Source of the DNA: Eublepharis macularius
Taxonomy: Eukaryota; Chordata; Lepidosauria; Squamata; Eublepharidae
Direction: 5' to 3'
DNA length: 64,000 nucleotides
Assembly (NCBI RefSeq): GCF_028583425.1
Contig: NC_072796.1
Coordinates: 122,919,464-122,983,463 of the forward strand
In this document: positions 20,450 to 31,590 of the stretch, piece by piece
How the letters are laid out: each line of letters begins with the position of its first letter
Position numbering within the stretch: position 1 is the stretch's first letter
The notes under the pieces: model-generated
What the model saw: only the letters and a program-made list of their open reading frames with translations
The model's database searches: none
Told to the model about the DNA's origin: nothing
Translations under genes and position numbers: made by a program

Positions 20450-20860
20450 CAGAATTGTGCAGTGGTTACAGTGCTGGACTAGGATCCAGGAGACCGAATC
20501 CGTACTCTGCCATGGAAGCTTGCTGGCTGACCTTGGGGCCAGTCACTCTTTCTCTCAGAGCCAAGCTACAAGTGACGCCTGACACAGGTTGGACACTTGT
20601 CAGCTTCCCTCAAGTTTTGATGGGAAATGTAGGCGTCCTGGTTTTACAGCTTGGCTCTCCATTACAGCTGCAAGACCAGGACGCCTACATTTCCCATCAA
20701 AACTTGAGGTAAGCTGACAAGTGTCCAACCTGTGTCAGGCATCACTTGTAGCTTGGCTCTCAGCCTAACCTCCCTCAAAGGAGTGAGGGTAAGGCTACAG
20801 CAAAGGAGAGGAAATGATGAGTCCCCCAATGGGGAGAAAAGCAGGATATAAATAAATAAA
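20450..20860 (+). mobile_element. tRNA-derived SINE family B split by a palindromic MITE
   Basis: Head TGTGCAGTGGTTACAGTGC and middle GCTTGCTGGCTGACCTTGGG up to 20558. It resumes at 20759 with CTCAGCCTAACCTCCC and ends in the GGGGAGAAAAGCAGGATATA tail. Confidence 0.65.
20559..20758. mobile_element. Palindromic MITE inside SINE B
   Basis: A 200-bp foldback with AGCCAAGCTACAAGTGAC ends, flanked by exact CTCAG at 20554-20558 and 20759-20763. Confidence 0.75.
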
Positions 20861-20893
20861 CTCTCTCCGTGGTTTTGTGTGCAGTCATGTCAC

Positions 20894-21060
20894 AATTTTT
20901 ATTTATTTATTTATTTCAGATTTCTATTCCGCCCTCCCCGTGAGCGGGCTCAGGGCGGATAACAACATATTAAAATACAATTTTAAAAATTCATGTACAT
21001 TAAAAACTACACATTTAAAACAGGATGGTGGACAGCCTTCACAGGGAGGGTTAAGATTTA
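20894..21060 (-). mobile_element. L2/CR1-like LINE 3' tail
   Basis: A TTTA-type microsatellite, then ATTCCGCCCTCCCCGTGAG and CGGGCTCAGGGCGG. It is the inverse of the tail at 35290-35445. Confidence 0.5.
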
Positions 21061-21082
21061 TACATCCCTTTTTTCAGGCCGC

Positions 21083-21260
21083 CATAAGTCATAATTGACT
21101 TATGGCGACCCCAGCAAAGGGCTGTCAAGGCAAGAGAGAAGCAGCAGTGGTTTGCCATTGCCTCCCTCTGCAGAGTCTGTCTTGGTAGTCACCCATCCAA
21201 GGACTGACCCTGCTTAGCTTCCGACATCTGACGAGATCCGGCAATATTATGCTGCCTTCT
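21083..21260 (-). mobile_element. 5S-rRNA-derived SINE
   Basis: Minus strand resembles the 5' half of 5S rRNA (CAGATGTCGGAAGCTAAGC, then CCTTGGATGGGTGACTACC), followed by GCAATGGCAAACCACTG and a CATAAGTCAATTATGAC tail. Not a 5S gene: the 3' half is replaced by SINE body. Confidence 0.65.
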
Positions 21261-21599
21261 CTAAATAAACTATAGAGTACTCAAATAAACAAGCCAAGCC
21301 ATAAGCTGGGGGGAAGCCAGACGCTTCTTTCCAGGCTTACTAGCCAAAGAATTCTGGATCAAAATAACCTTTGGGTCTTAAATCTGGCAACCAAGCAGGC
21401 TCTGGTAACTTATGAAAGCTATTCCCCACATCATCCCAAAGCAAGACTATGTTGTGGGTCACTATCATTCTCTTTGAAGTAGCTTGGCAGCCTGCCTCAG
21501 GCACGTAGCTGGTGCCTTCTTAAAAGATGAAATCAGCACCCTGTTTTTTCTGCGTTTGCAGAATACCAAATGTCCGCAGCCTTCAACAAAGTGTTTTCA

Positions 21600-21930
21600 C
21601 ACCAGCGGCTGCAGCCCCTTCCAGCTGATTATGTACTTTCATTGCGATAACCTGATCTCTTTTAATTAGCTATAAGAAAAGTAATTAATGTCATTAGCAA
21701 TAAGAAAATTGGCAAGAAAAAGTACAAAATCCAATTTCTTGATAAACTCAGCTTTCAAGATTGTAGCTTTTATGGGATGCACTCTTAATTAGCTAAAGAT
21801 AAAAATTGCAGCCATAAGGACTAGAAACTTGAAAGCCTAGTTACTCAGCATAAAATTCAGCTTCTGGAGTAACCCAGTTAATGACTGTACGTTTAACTAT
21901 AGCTAATTAAAAGCGCAACCCTAAGAACAA
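21600..21930. promoter_or_regulatory. Cluster of TAATTA sites, possible regulatory element
   Basis: AT-rich, repeat-free. TAATTA occurs at 21663, 21682, 21786 and 21904. TTAATTAGCTA occurs twice forward and once inverted, and a 16-bp exact inverted pair joins 21659-21674 with 21898-21913. TAATTA is the core bound by many homeodomain proteins. Regulatory function is only a hypothesis, and part of this could be an old degenerate repeat. Confidence 0.25.
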
Positions 21931-22064
21931 GAAACCCGAAAGGTGAATTATTCCAGAAGCAGGTTTTCTCTTGCTAGACAGTCGCTCACATTGAGATACA
22001 ACACTTCAAAGAGATAGATAATTAGAAGTTTTAACACCACATGGTGCAACCAACTGCATTTCGG

Positions 22065-22250
22065 GATGCCAGTTTTGGGTTGGGAAATTGTTGGAGATTT
22101 GGGGGTGAGCCTGGCCTGGGTGGGGAAGAGTTTGGGGAGGGGAAAGATCTCCAAAGCAATCAGTTTCTCCAGAATTGATCTCAGTTGTCTGCAGATCACC
22201 TGTAATTCTGGGAGATTGCCCAGCTCCACCTGAAGGCTGGCAACCTTACC
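22065..22250 (+). mobile_element. GGGTTGCCA-family element, diverged
   Basis: GGTTGGGAAATTGTTGGAGA, GTTTGGGGAGGGGAAAG and AAGGCTGGCAACCTT match the cleaner copy at 43383-43591. Ends are eroded. Confidence 0.55.
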
Positions 22251-23045
22251 TGTGCTATGTGAAAGACTGCATCGTTCAAAAATTTCCAGGCACATAGCTG
22301 TGCATATACCTTAAAAGCCTAACCTTTTAAAATATTCAGATTTGATAGATTAGCCACTCCACCCCCCACCCCCAAACCAAAACGACCCTCTTCAGATTTC
22401 GGACGGAATATTAAATCTCCATTTTTAACAGATGTCAAAAACGAGTTTCTTGTTTGCGAGGCCAGTAATCAAATGTGTAGCATGTAACTCAAGAGATGAA
22501 GGATTTCTGGGAGAAAGTAAGTCCCGGCAGATGCTCGCAGCGGGTAGCCTTTTGTGAAGCCAATTAGTCAGAGGTTTTTGCAGCTGCTCTATGAAGCGCG
22601 ATTGGCTCCCGCAAAAAGCAATTGAAAATGTACTAATCCAAAATATATTCTAGTAAACCACACACAATGTCCTCCAGTAATTAGAGTAACAAATGACTCA
22701 CCACTCTCATCAACCCTACTTGTGAAAAAATACTCTTTCGTGGCTTATTACAAAGAGAACGCTTTGGCGGTTTTACAGAGGTAAGGTAGATGAGGGAGAG
22801 AGAGCACCTTGACCTTTTCGTTTTTGCCCCTGTTTGGTTTTCTTTGTTATTTGGCAATCTGCGCTCTTGTCTTCTTCTCTGAACATCTGGTTTAGCAATA
22901 GGAATGCCATGCCCTGACCCAACCAGTTCAGCACAGAAGGCTCTAAACCATGTCAAAGTGTGAGCTGAGCAGTTGTGTGTGCAGATTCCACCACGCAACT
23001 GCTTCTGTGTAAAAACAAATCACACATTTAAGATGTCATCCGATA
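22251..23045. other. No gene recognised; repeat-poor
   Basis: No named repeat. 22440-22680 is noticeably repeat-free (AGCCAATTAGTCAGAGG, GAAGCGCGATTGGCTCCC) and, with 21600-21930, is where I would first look for conserved non-coding sequence. Confidence 0.35.
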
Positions 23046-23235
23046 ATGAAAGCAGTGCCGTACAGTGGTTAGAGCGTCAGACTAAGATCTGGGTAAAACC
23101 AGGTCTGAATCCCTGCTGTGCCATGGAAGCTTGCTGGGTGGGCCAGTCACACATTCTCAGCCTACCCTCACACACAGGGTTGTTGTGAGGATAAAATAGA
23201 GTATACTCTCTAACCAGCACACCACGCTGGCTCTC
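23046..23235 (+). mobile_element. tRNA-derived SINE family B
   Basis: GTACAGTGGTTAGAGCG, GTCTGAATCCCTGCTGTGCC and CCTCACACACAGGGTTGTTG. Confidence 0.6.
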
Positions 23236-23503
23236 TATATTGACCAGAGATTTTTAACTCTTCCCCTGTAGCATGAAGCATGGCTCACTTATATAAAGCA
23301 TCAGAGAGCCTGCCCGCGGTATCTTATAAAATAAAAACATCCCCAAACCATAAAAGTTGTTCACACCCAACATTAAAAACCCAGCCAGAACACAAAAACA
23401 AACACACTGAGTAGTTTAAAATGAGTCTCAAACAGTTCTCAGGCTAAAAGTAGACCATAAAAATGATGTTAAACGATAACCCTTTAATTATATTATTGCT
23501 ATC

Positions 23504-23766
23504 CAGGGCTTTTTTTCAGCTGGAATGCGGTGGAATGGAGTTCTAGAACCTCTTGAAAATGGTCACATGGCTGGGGGGCCCCGCCCCTTGATCTCCAGAC
23601 AAAGGGGAGTTGAGATTGCCCTCCACATCGCTGGAGGGGTGCGGAGGGCAATCTCAACTCCCCTCTGTCTGGAGATCAGGGGGCGGGGCCCCCCAGCCAT
23701 GTGACCATTTTCTTTGAGGGCAACCCACTGAGTTCCACCACCTCTTTTCCCAGAAAAAAAGCCCTA
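23504..23766. mobile_element. Non-autonomous hAT element, CAGGGC family
   Basis: Terminal inverted repeats CAGGGCTTTTTTTC and GAAAAAAAGCCCTA. Flanking 8-bp duplication TTGCTATC/TTGCTCTC (one mismatch). The interior folds back on itself (GATCTCCAGAC arms). Confidence 0.75.
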
Positions 23767-23774
23767 TTGCTCTC

Positions 23775-24305
23775 TGTTTCTGCAGAACCTGGAGTAAGAT
23801 CCAAAGAACCAGGAGTGGAAGAAGAATAGCAGCCAAGCATGTTCCACAAACAGTTGCACATCCTTGGTTGTGTTAACTGCTGTAGAAGCAGAAGTTACCT
23901 TCTGTATACATGACATTTTTGGATTCAGCTCCTGCAGCTGATACGCTGTGGCCATCTGTCAGGACAGACAACTTTGCCTTTATGGTTCTGTCATGACACA
24001 GAAAAGGGGAAATGGACGTTGAAGCAAAGACTTCCCAGGGCCACCCAGTGAATTCACGATACAGGTTTCACAAGCCTAGCATCCCATCCGTCTGATGGCA
24101 CCAATTGCAGCAAAACTTCCAAAAGCAGATTAGGGAAGACATAGGAAAAAGGCTCAGGAGCCAAGCTGGAAATGGGGTTTTCAGTAACTTCATCTGCATG
24201 GACTCACACAACTGCATAAGCCTGCTTCTCAGGAGCTCCATCCTACCCCTACTGGCAAGGCTGGCTGTCCTGGTGTGCTGTGGAGTTGGTGGTGGCAGCA
24301 CGAGT
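23775..24305. other. No gene recognised
   Basis: Unique sequence without conserved ORF. Confidence 0.4.
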
Positions 24306-24417
24306 GGCTGGGAGGCCGCCTGCACCATTCGCCTGCCCTGCAGGATAGGGGGCTCGCAGCAAGCAGGCCACCTCCTGTCCTGTGCGGCAGGCGAATGGTG
24401 CGGGCGGCCTCCCAGCC
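24306..24417. repeat. GC-rich 32-bp inverted repeat
   Basis: Arms 24306-24337 and 24386-24417 are complementary at 31 of 32 positions (GCTGGGAGGCCGCCTGCACC side), with a 48-bp spacer. GC-rich sequence continues to about 24520 with partial further copies. It produces spurious long ORFs on both strands. Confidence 0.65.
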
Positions 24418-24529
24418 ACCCGCGCTGCCTTTCGCCTGCCCCACAGGACAGGGAGCACGCGGCAAGCGCGCCCCCTGTCCTGCTGCCCGCGCGCTCCCAG
24501 GGTTGGCAGCTGCACCTACCCCCCCCATC

Positions 24530-24933
24530 TATCTAGCCCTGCATACTGGTAATTTAGGAAGGCAGAAACCATCAAGAGGGAACAAGAACTACGAGTACTT
24601 GAAGCTGAAGAGGTGGGCACCCCATTTCTCCCACTTGAGTTTCTAGCTACAGATTACATTTTTAATCCTGCCCTTCCTCCCAAAAGGGTTGCATCACATG
24701 TTTTAAAAATTCCAGCACAAAAGGATGTTTGTCTTCACAGGGCCCAGAAATTTTCTCCAAAAGACCCCATTCCTCCCTTGCCACTGGTTTGCTGCTATTC
24801 ACTTCCTCAACCAGTTCTAGCCTCAACGTCATCTCTTCCCCCTCCTCCCGCCCTGAGACTGCAGCATTCTTGCTTATTAAGGCAACTTATACTCTGCTTT
24901 GCATATGCACAGTCCTCAAAACTTATTTACAAA
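24530..24933. other. No gene recognised
   Basis: Nothing recognisable. Confidence 0.4.
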
Positions 24934-25173
24934 CCAGTTTGGTGTAGTGATTAAGTGCAGCGGGACTCTAATCTGGGTTTGATTCCCCACTCCTCCGCCT
25001 GAAGCCAGCTGGATGACCGTGGGTCTCTCACAGCTCTCTTAGAGCTCTCTCAGCCCCACCCACCTTACAGGGTGAGTGCCGTGAGGATAATAACAACACA
25101 CTTTGTAAACCGCTCTGAGTGTAGCATTAAGTTGTCTTGAAGGGAGGCATATAAATCAAATGTTGTTTTTGTT
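24934..25173 (+). mobile_element. tRNA-derived SINE, family A
   Basis: CCAGTTTGGTGTAGTGATTAAG head, CTCTAATCTGGGTTTGATTC, a tail CTTTGTAAACCGCTCTGAG and a final GTTGTTTTTGTT. Confidence 0.7.
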
Positions 25174-25409
25174 ATAAATTACTAAACTGCACGTTAAACC
25201 GAATTTGATGTTTCATGAAGACAGGTGGGTTAGAAAGGGAAAGACGCTGAGCAGCTAGATCTTGTTTGCCTTTGGATGGCAGCTGGCCTTGTCTTCCTCC
25301 TAGGAAGAATGATGTAATCATCCAGCCAATGGCAAAGCATAATCCATGTTTATCCCACCCATAGTAGTCAGATGCGGGTCTCAAGTTTGTGGCTTCGATT
25401 TATAGAGCA

Positions 25410-25690
25410 AAAAAAAAAAAAGGGGGGGGGGTTGCTGAACAGCAGAGAAATGCCGTGCATTCTCTTAGAAGTTCGAGTTTCTTTGCAGAACTAGTTCCCA
25501 CACTAACTCTTATCAGCTTCCTTCCCTGTTTGTGTGTTTATATGCCTAATTTGTTTTAAACATCATTTTAATGGTTGAAATGTTTTAATGCTTAAATGTT
25601 TTAACCATCGCCACCTTGGGGATCCTGAATTGGAGGGAGAGACGGCATAGAAATGTTTTAAATAAAGGAATAAATAAAAAAAATAAAATG
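25410..25690 (+). repeat. A/G homopolymer pair and L2-like LINE tail
   Basis: A13 followed by G9 at about 25410-25431. From 25535 a LINE-type 3' end reads GTTTTAACCATCGCCACCTTGG, then GGGAGAGACGGCATAGAAAT and an AATAAAn tail. Confidence 0.45.
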
Positions 25691-26069
25691 TGCGAAGGAT
25701 ACATCAGCAATTATAATGAGTTGGGCCAACTAGAAGTCTCTTTCTCATCGGAGAAGCGTAGGGACTCCCTGCTCCCTACAGCAAGCATTCTTGACGCTTG
25801 TGGTTGTGATGGTCCAACGCAAAAAGTAAGCACATTCCCTGTGTGATTTACACTCCTCTGATTTGTTCAACCCTCCCCAGCCACAGTTCCAGCCAAGCGT
25901 AAACCAAAAGAACGGTTTCACCAACTTCTTGGAATGTTCTGGGTGGGTAGTACATGCTGACCCTTTCTTTAACTCCCTGTTCTTGGCACAACATACATTC
26001 TTTGTACTACAAATCCTGAGCATGCTGCATGCTGCTCCCGCTTGCTTAGGATGGCAATATCTGAGTTTG
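25691..26069. other. No gene recognised
   Basis: Unique sequence. Confidence 0.4.
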
Positions 26070-26077
26070 GTTATATT

Positions 26078-26328
26078 CAGGGCTTTTTTTTCAGCCGGAA
26101 CGCAGTGGAACGGAGTTCTGGAACCTCTTGAAAATGGTCACATGGCTGGTGGCCCCACCCCCTGATCTCCAGACAGAGGAGGGTTTAGATTGCCCTCTGC
26201 GGCACGTAGGGCAATCTAAACTCCCCTTTGTCTGGAGATCAGGGGGCGGGGCCACCAGCCATGTGACCATTTTCTCCGAGGGCAACCCACTGAGTTCCAC
26301 CACCTCTTTTCCCAGAAAAAAAGCCCTG
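26078..26328. mobile_element. Non-autonomous hAT element with exact 8-bp TSD
   Basis: CAGGGCTTTTTTTTC...GAAAAAAAGCCCTG, flanked by GTTATATT at 26070-26077 and 26329-26336 (exact). Inner arms with GATCTCCAGACA are inverted. The best-bounded copy of this family in the window. Confidence 0.85.
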
Positions 26329-26594
26329 GTTATATTACTACTCTCAGTAATATAACCAAACTGCTGTCAAGCTAACAATGGCTTAGGCTCAAATTCTAGC
26401 CTGGTCCCAGACTGTGAGAGCCACCAAACTGCACAGCTGGCTGGCTGAACCTGAAGCATTGGTAATGTGCAACCCACAAATTTCATCTGCGCCAATGACA
26501 TATGAGAAATGTATAATAATTTGTTCCAAGTATTTCTATACAACTTTTTTTCTTTCTTTCCATTGCATCATCAAAGGAAAGCTCAAGACAGAAT

Positions 26595-26955
26595 AAATGC
26601 TGTTTGTCTTCAAGGTGCCACCGGACTCCTGTTTCGTTTTGGAACAGCTTCCAACATGCTGAACCTAATGAGAAAGTTTCAACTAGAGCTATCAAAAACA
26701 CCAATCAATGCAGTGCCAAACAAAAAAATATAGTTCAAACCATACATGCCAATTATAGGAGGCACTTGGGAAAACCTTTATCTTACATGCTTTTCTAAAA
26801 CTCAGCAAAGAAGCAGCCCTCTGTGCTTCTTCAGGTAAGTTATTCCAGACACTTGGTCTAACAGCACAAAGTGCCTGGGCAGAGCAAACTGTTCTACTGA
26901 AAGGTATGCAAAGAAGGCATTGGTCATATGAACCCAGCAGGTAAAATAGGGCAGG
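26595..26955 (-). pseudogene. LINE (L2/CR1-type) ORF2 C-terminal remnant
   Basis: The minus strand around 26760-26900 encodes a SVWNNLPEEAQRAASLLSFR-like segment, the conserved end of CR1/L2-clade reverse transcriptase proteins. It is truncated and non-functional. A Penelope-type tail snippet (GTCTTCAAGGTGCCACCGG) abuts at 26605-26630. Confidence 0.55.
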
Positions 26956-27012
26956 AAAACAGGGTTGCACCTACCTGAAACTGTTGTTCATCGAATATTC
27001 TTCTGTGCAGTT

Positions 27013-27060
27013 ACGCATGGGAACTGCGCATACTCAGGCCTGCCCATGCACAGTTCCCAT
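27013..27060. repeat. Short hairpin
   Basis: GCATGGGAACTGCGCATACT pairs imperfectly with GCCCATGCACAGTTCCCATG around a short loop. Confidence 0.5.
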
Positions 27061-28353
27061 GTGGGACTGCACAGAAGACATGATGATGAACAGTGCTATT
27101 CCCCCGAAGATTGTCACCGGCCAAATATCCATGCGTTAGCTTACTATGCTGCACAAAATATCAGTTATGGAAATCTCATGTAACCGATTCAGGGACTATT
27201 TGTGAAAAGGAGAAGACGGTTTTCACCCTCTCCTTGGCTTCTGCTGACCACTCAGCTAGGCGAGCTGGAAATACAAGGGGATGCATGCACTTTGCAGAGA
27301 GGGCGGTTGAACACCCGCTTGCACATGTGAGCATGCCGACACATATCAACAGGGGTTGCCCTGCTTTGACAATGTGTCATGCAGCTGCAACTACCGGGTG
27401 GCATTGCTAATGGAGAAGGAAGCCCCTGCTTGTAGGGTCAGTTCAGGATCCAAAAGCACAACTTTCAAGTAAACAAAGTCAATATTTAATGCAAATTCAT
27501 GGTATAAGAGCAGAATATACTTAGGTCCCCAGAGATCGAACTCTGAAGTTGCCCAGCACACACAAAACTGCTAAAGGAGGTGTTAGTATTTCTAAATGGA
27601 GACTCTAAGTAACAACATACATTTCAAAGAGATTTAACATTATTCAGCTCATGGAGGCAAAATTTCACTCTCCAGTCATTTGCCTTTGGGTGATTACATG
27701 CCATCAAAAAAGTCAGAAACAACTTTGCCTTGGTGGGTGAAATATATGGCTGTGGCTGGTAATTCCTCTTCAGCCATTGGAAAAATTGCTGACTTTGCTG
27801 TCGAATACTTAAAGGCCCGTTTTGCTCCACAAATACATTGCAACAAACAGCATTTCCTGGCATAGCGACATGTTGTGCAATCTTCAAGGCAGAGAGCATT
27901 ACTTTATGGCACATAAGGCTTTCACTCTGTTTTAACTTTTATGAGCATGACAAAGAATGAAGTTTAAACACTTGCTCTCTACTCGCTTTCCTTTCATCCT
28001 CTGTCAATTTCACACCCCTTGCAAAAGCCAGCAAGATATTTATTTTAAAAGTTCCCAGTCCCTTTAAACCTCTCTGGGACTTCGAGATTAAAAGCACACA
28101 TGCATCCTATGGAAGGCCGATGCTATTTAAATTCTTTAAAATATTGCTTGCTTGCACGGACGGGAGAGTAAGTCAGGGTCAAATCAGTTACGATGGAAAC
28201 AGACCCTTCTTTTTAAGCTGGGAACAGCCGAACCACATACAAAGCGGTTGGAGGGAATCCAGGTTTTTGCTCCCAGAATGGGGGCACACGGGCAGCAGGA
28301 GTCGAATCTTCCCATCTGTTTCTTATGCCCCCATACCCTTCCCTCCCTCAGTA
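27061..28353. other. No gene recognised
   Basis: Unique sequence, no conserved ORF. Confidence 0.4.
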
Positions 28354-28653
28354 CTCCCCTCTGTTTGGAGATCAGGAGGCGGGGCCACCGGGCATGTGAC
28401 CATTTTCGCAGAGGGCGAGTTAAACTTTTAAAAACTCCCCCCTTGTTCCAGCTGACCCAAAGTGACGTCCTTGTGTGGCCCTGAGTTCCACCACTGAGGG
28501 CCAAGCTACAAGTGACGAATGACACTTGAACTGCAAGTGTATTTCTCCCTGTTCACTTGCGCTCCACTCAATCCACTAGCTGTTCAAGTGTCATTCGTCA
28601 CTTGTAGCTTGGCCCTCAGTTCCACCTCCTCTTTTCCCAGAAAAAAAGCCCTG
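28354..28653. mobile_element. hAT-type element variant carrying a nested MITE
   Basis: GGAGATCAGGAGGCGGGGCC, GTTCCAGCTGACCCAAAGTG and the terminal CCCAGAAAAAAAGCCCTG match 40184-40340. The left end is missing. The palindrome at 28499-28614 splits it. Confidence 0.6.
28499..28614. mobile_element. Short palindromic MITE (116 bp)
   Basis: Near-perfect inverted arms: GGCCAAGCTACAAGTGACGA, then ATGACACTTGAAC. Flanks CTGAG/CTCAG. The left flank also duplicates TTCCACCA, so the exact target duplication here is unclear. Confidence 0.7.
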
Positions 28654-28789
28654 ATCCTGGGTGTAGCATAATTTAGGTCAACAGGCCTGCTACAATTATA
28701 TCTGGTTTTGCCCTTAACCTAGGATGAGAAAGGGCATTTTAGCATTCCCTTTAGGCTGCTTAAGCTCTGCTAAGAGAATATTTATTATT

Positions 28790-29008
28790 TAAATATTTAT
28801 AACCCACCAACAAGGGGAACAAAAGTGGCTTCCAATGTCATTCTCCCTTCTTTCACTCACAACAACACTCTGTGAGGTGGGAGATACTGCGAGAGTATGA
28901 CAGGCCCAAGGTCAGCCAGTGAGTTTCCATGGCAGAGCAGAGATTTGAACCTGGCTGTCCCAGGTTATGGTCAGCAGCACTCTAACTGCTACACCATGCC
29001 AGCGGTTC
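28790..29008 (-). mobile_element. tRNA-derived SINE family B
   Basis: Minus: CTCTGTGAGGTGGGAGATAC, CCCAAGGTCAGCCAGTGAG, GAACCTGGCTGTCCCAGG and CTGCTACACCATGCCAGC. Confidence 0.6.
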
Positions 29009-29773
29009 ACAACACGTGGTAGAATTTCAGGCAGTCTCAAATGACTCCATGTCTTTCAGCAAACTATGAAACTTTTAAGAGGCGGGGAATTACACTTCAT
29101 AAATCTACATTTCAAGGAAGAAAGTGAACGCTTAAAGCAAAACGATTCAAAGAACACCGGAAGCAAAATTACCAAACTCTGTTCTCCACTTACAACTGCT
29201 ACTACAAATTTGTACAGAGCTCCACATACATTATTTCTGTAATTGCTCTCGCAATCCTTTAAGTAGATCAGTATTATTCTCGTATTGTGAATTGGGGCAG
29301 GGTGGGCTGAGAGATGGTGGCTTGTCTTACTCTTTGGCCACCTAGTGAGTCCATTCTAAAGGGATTTCTCGGTTCCAAGTTCATTCTCTTAGCAGTCAGG
29401 CCATGCATGCTAGCTTTCAGCCACATAATCCAATGCTGAAAATGAGCAAATCTTTGTTTCTCTGCCTTGCGTTTGTTGTTGAAGTTACTTCCGGAACAAC
29501 TTCCAAAAAGTTTGCACATTGTCTGATTTAGTTAACTGACATTATGACGTCCTACTCTCAAAGACTGAAAATAGTGTGTGAGAAAAATAAACATAGTGCC
29601 AATTAACAGAAAAAAGTGAAATTGGCAAGGAGTGCAGGTTTGAGTGGGCATTTTCCTCCTTTAATACACAGAAAACAGTTGACTAACACATTGAAATGGT
29701 CCATTTGTTTCAGCTGAAATAGAAAGATGGTTACACAGTCGCAGTGGCCCTTGCAGCACTCAGTCTAAACCCG
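29009..29773. other. No gene recognised
   Basis: Unique sequence. Confidence 0.4.
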
Positions 29774-30024
29774 ATGATGATGATGATGATATATTTATAT
29801 ACCGCCCTTCAGGACAACTTAGCACCTGCTCAAAGTGGTTTACAAAGTGTGTGATTATTATCCCCACAATAATCACCCTGTGAGGTGGGTGGGGCTCAGA
29901 GAGCTCTGGAAGAGCTGTGATTGATTCAAGGTCACCCAGCTGGCTTCAAGTGGAGGAGTGGGGAATCAAACCCAGTTCTTCGGGATTGGAGTCCTGCCTC
30001 TCTTAACCACTACACCAAACTGGC
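29774..30024 (-). mobile_element. tRNA-derived SINE, family A
   Basis: GAT microsatellite, then ATATACCGCCCTTCAGGAC, ending CACTACACCAAACTGGC. Confidence 0.7.
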
Positions 30025-30199
30025 AACAGGTTTCAATGGCCTTAATGTGGAGCAACTCTGCATAGGATTGCTCCGGTAATTATGCACCTCTGTGATAGAA
30101 ACCTGATCCAAGTCAAATGACAACCATGGGCAGAGACCAGGAATTACATATCTACACTATGATTTTCTGTTAGTTTTACAGCAGTTTGATCATTATCCC

Positions 30200-30312
30200 T
30201 CCCCAACCAGGGTTGCAGAGGCAGGCAATGGCAAACCACCTCTGTTAGTCTCTTGCTATGAAAACCCTGCCAGGGGCTGCCATAAGTCAGCTATGACTTG
30301 AAGGCACTCTTC
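30200..30312 (+). mobile_element. 5S-derived SINE, 3' half
   Basis: GCAATGGCAAACCACCTCTG, CTTGCTATGAAAACCCTGCC and CATAAGTCAGCTATGACTTG. The 5S-like head is absent. Confidence 0.6.
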
Positions 30313-30419
30313 ACTACCACCACCTTCACCAAACAGCAATGCCCACTGTTCCCTGGGATGAAAAAAATAATTGCTAAATCAGTAGTGTCAAAAATGTATT
30401 TTTATACATTAGGCATTAA

Positions 30420-30604
30420 TACCCTATTTTCTCCAATAAGGATCCAAAGTAGCGTACAACATCCTCCATTTTATCCTCTAAGCAACAACTCTGTGAGGTA
30501 GGTGGCGAACTGGTCCAAGGTTACCCAGTGAGATTCCTTGACAGTGTAGGAATTCGAATCTGGGTCTCCCTGATCCTAGGTTGGCATTTTAACCACTACA
30601 CTGC
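30420..30604 (-). mobile_element. tRNA-derived SINE family B
   Basis: Minus: CTCTGTGAGGTAGGTGGCG, AATTCGAATCTGGGTCTCCC and TTTTAACCACTACACTGC. Confidence 0.6.
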
Positions 30605-31002
30605 AATCATCAACTATTCATGTTTTAAAAGTATTGTAAAATCATTAGTTTCATCAGAGTGCACACACAAACAAAGCCCGTTCATCAACAGGCTCCTTCG
30701 AGTTAATTACAAAAAAAAAGTCAACCATTTTTGTGAAACACTGAAATTAACTTTTCAAATATTGTTATGAAATTAACTGGCAAAAATATCATAATGAATT
30801 ATTAGAATGGATGAATATGTTAGTTAAGGTAAGGTCTCTCAAAATGTGAACAATTCACTGAACACTTCCCCCCCCTTTCGTTTAAAATAGTAATAAAGCA
30901 AGTATCAACAAATGTTTTTCAAAGTCTGTTTCTAAAAGAACTTGTGCTAAATGGGCAACAAGCCAATCCCTCCCAATTGTAGATGCCCACAGTTACAGTG
31001 AG
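30605..31002. other. No gene recognised
   Basis: AT-rich unique sequence. Confidence 0.4.
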
Positions 31003-31336
31003 AGAGCCAGTTTGGTGTAGCGGTTAAGAGCATGGGATTCTAATCTGGAGAACTGGGTTTGATTCCTACTCCTCCACTTGAAGCCAGCTAGGTGACCTTG
31101 GGTCAGTCACAGTTTCTAGCTCTCTCTTGCTGTGGGGATAATAATAACACATGGTTGTTGTGGATATTCTGGGATGTATAGCCGTGGTCGGAAAATCCAC
31201 AACAACCATTGTTCTCCAGCCGTGAAAGCCTTCGACAATATAATAATAACACACTTTGTAAACCGTTCTGAGTGGGTGTTAAGTTGTCCTGAAGGGCGGT
31301 ATATAAATCAAATGTGGTTGTTGTTGTTGTTGTTAT
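31003..31336 (+). mobile_element. tRNA-derived SINE family A, interrupted
   Basis: CCAGTTTGGTGTAGCGGTTAAG head. It is interrupted by a Penelope-like snippet at 31147-31243, then resumes with ACACTTTGTAAACCGTTCTG and ends in (GTT)n. Confidence 0.65.
31147..31243. mobile_element. Short Penelope-like end-to-end insertion
   Basis: GGTTGTTGTGGATATTCTGG is followed by its approximate inverse (GGAAAATCCACAACAACC) and GTGAAAGCCTTCGACAATA, the same terminal sequences as 52625-53115. Confidence 0.55.
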
Positions 31337-31391
31337 AGTGAGTAGCCAGCAGCAGATGCTTTGCCAGGTTGCCAGGTTAGCAGCCTGAGTA

Positions 31392-31590
31392 GCCCAGCTT
31401 AGCCCAGGCTCATCAGAGCTTGGGACCTAAGCACAGTTGGCCCTGGTCAGTACTTGAATGGAAGACCACCAAGGAAGACTGGCGTTGCTATGTGGGGGAA
31501 GGCAATGGCAAACCATCCCTGCTTGTCTCTTGCCTGGAATGCCCTGTGGATGGGCTCAGCATGAATCAGCTGTGACTCAATGGCATGCTT
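31392..31590 (+). mobile_element. 5S-derived SINE, diverged
   Basis: GGCCCTGGTCAGTACTTGAATGG resembles the 5S GGCCTGGTTAGTACTTGGATGG segment. It is followed by GGCAATGGCAAACCATCCC and an ATGAATCAGCTGTGACTC tail. Confidence 0.6.
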
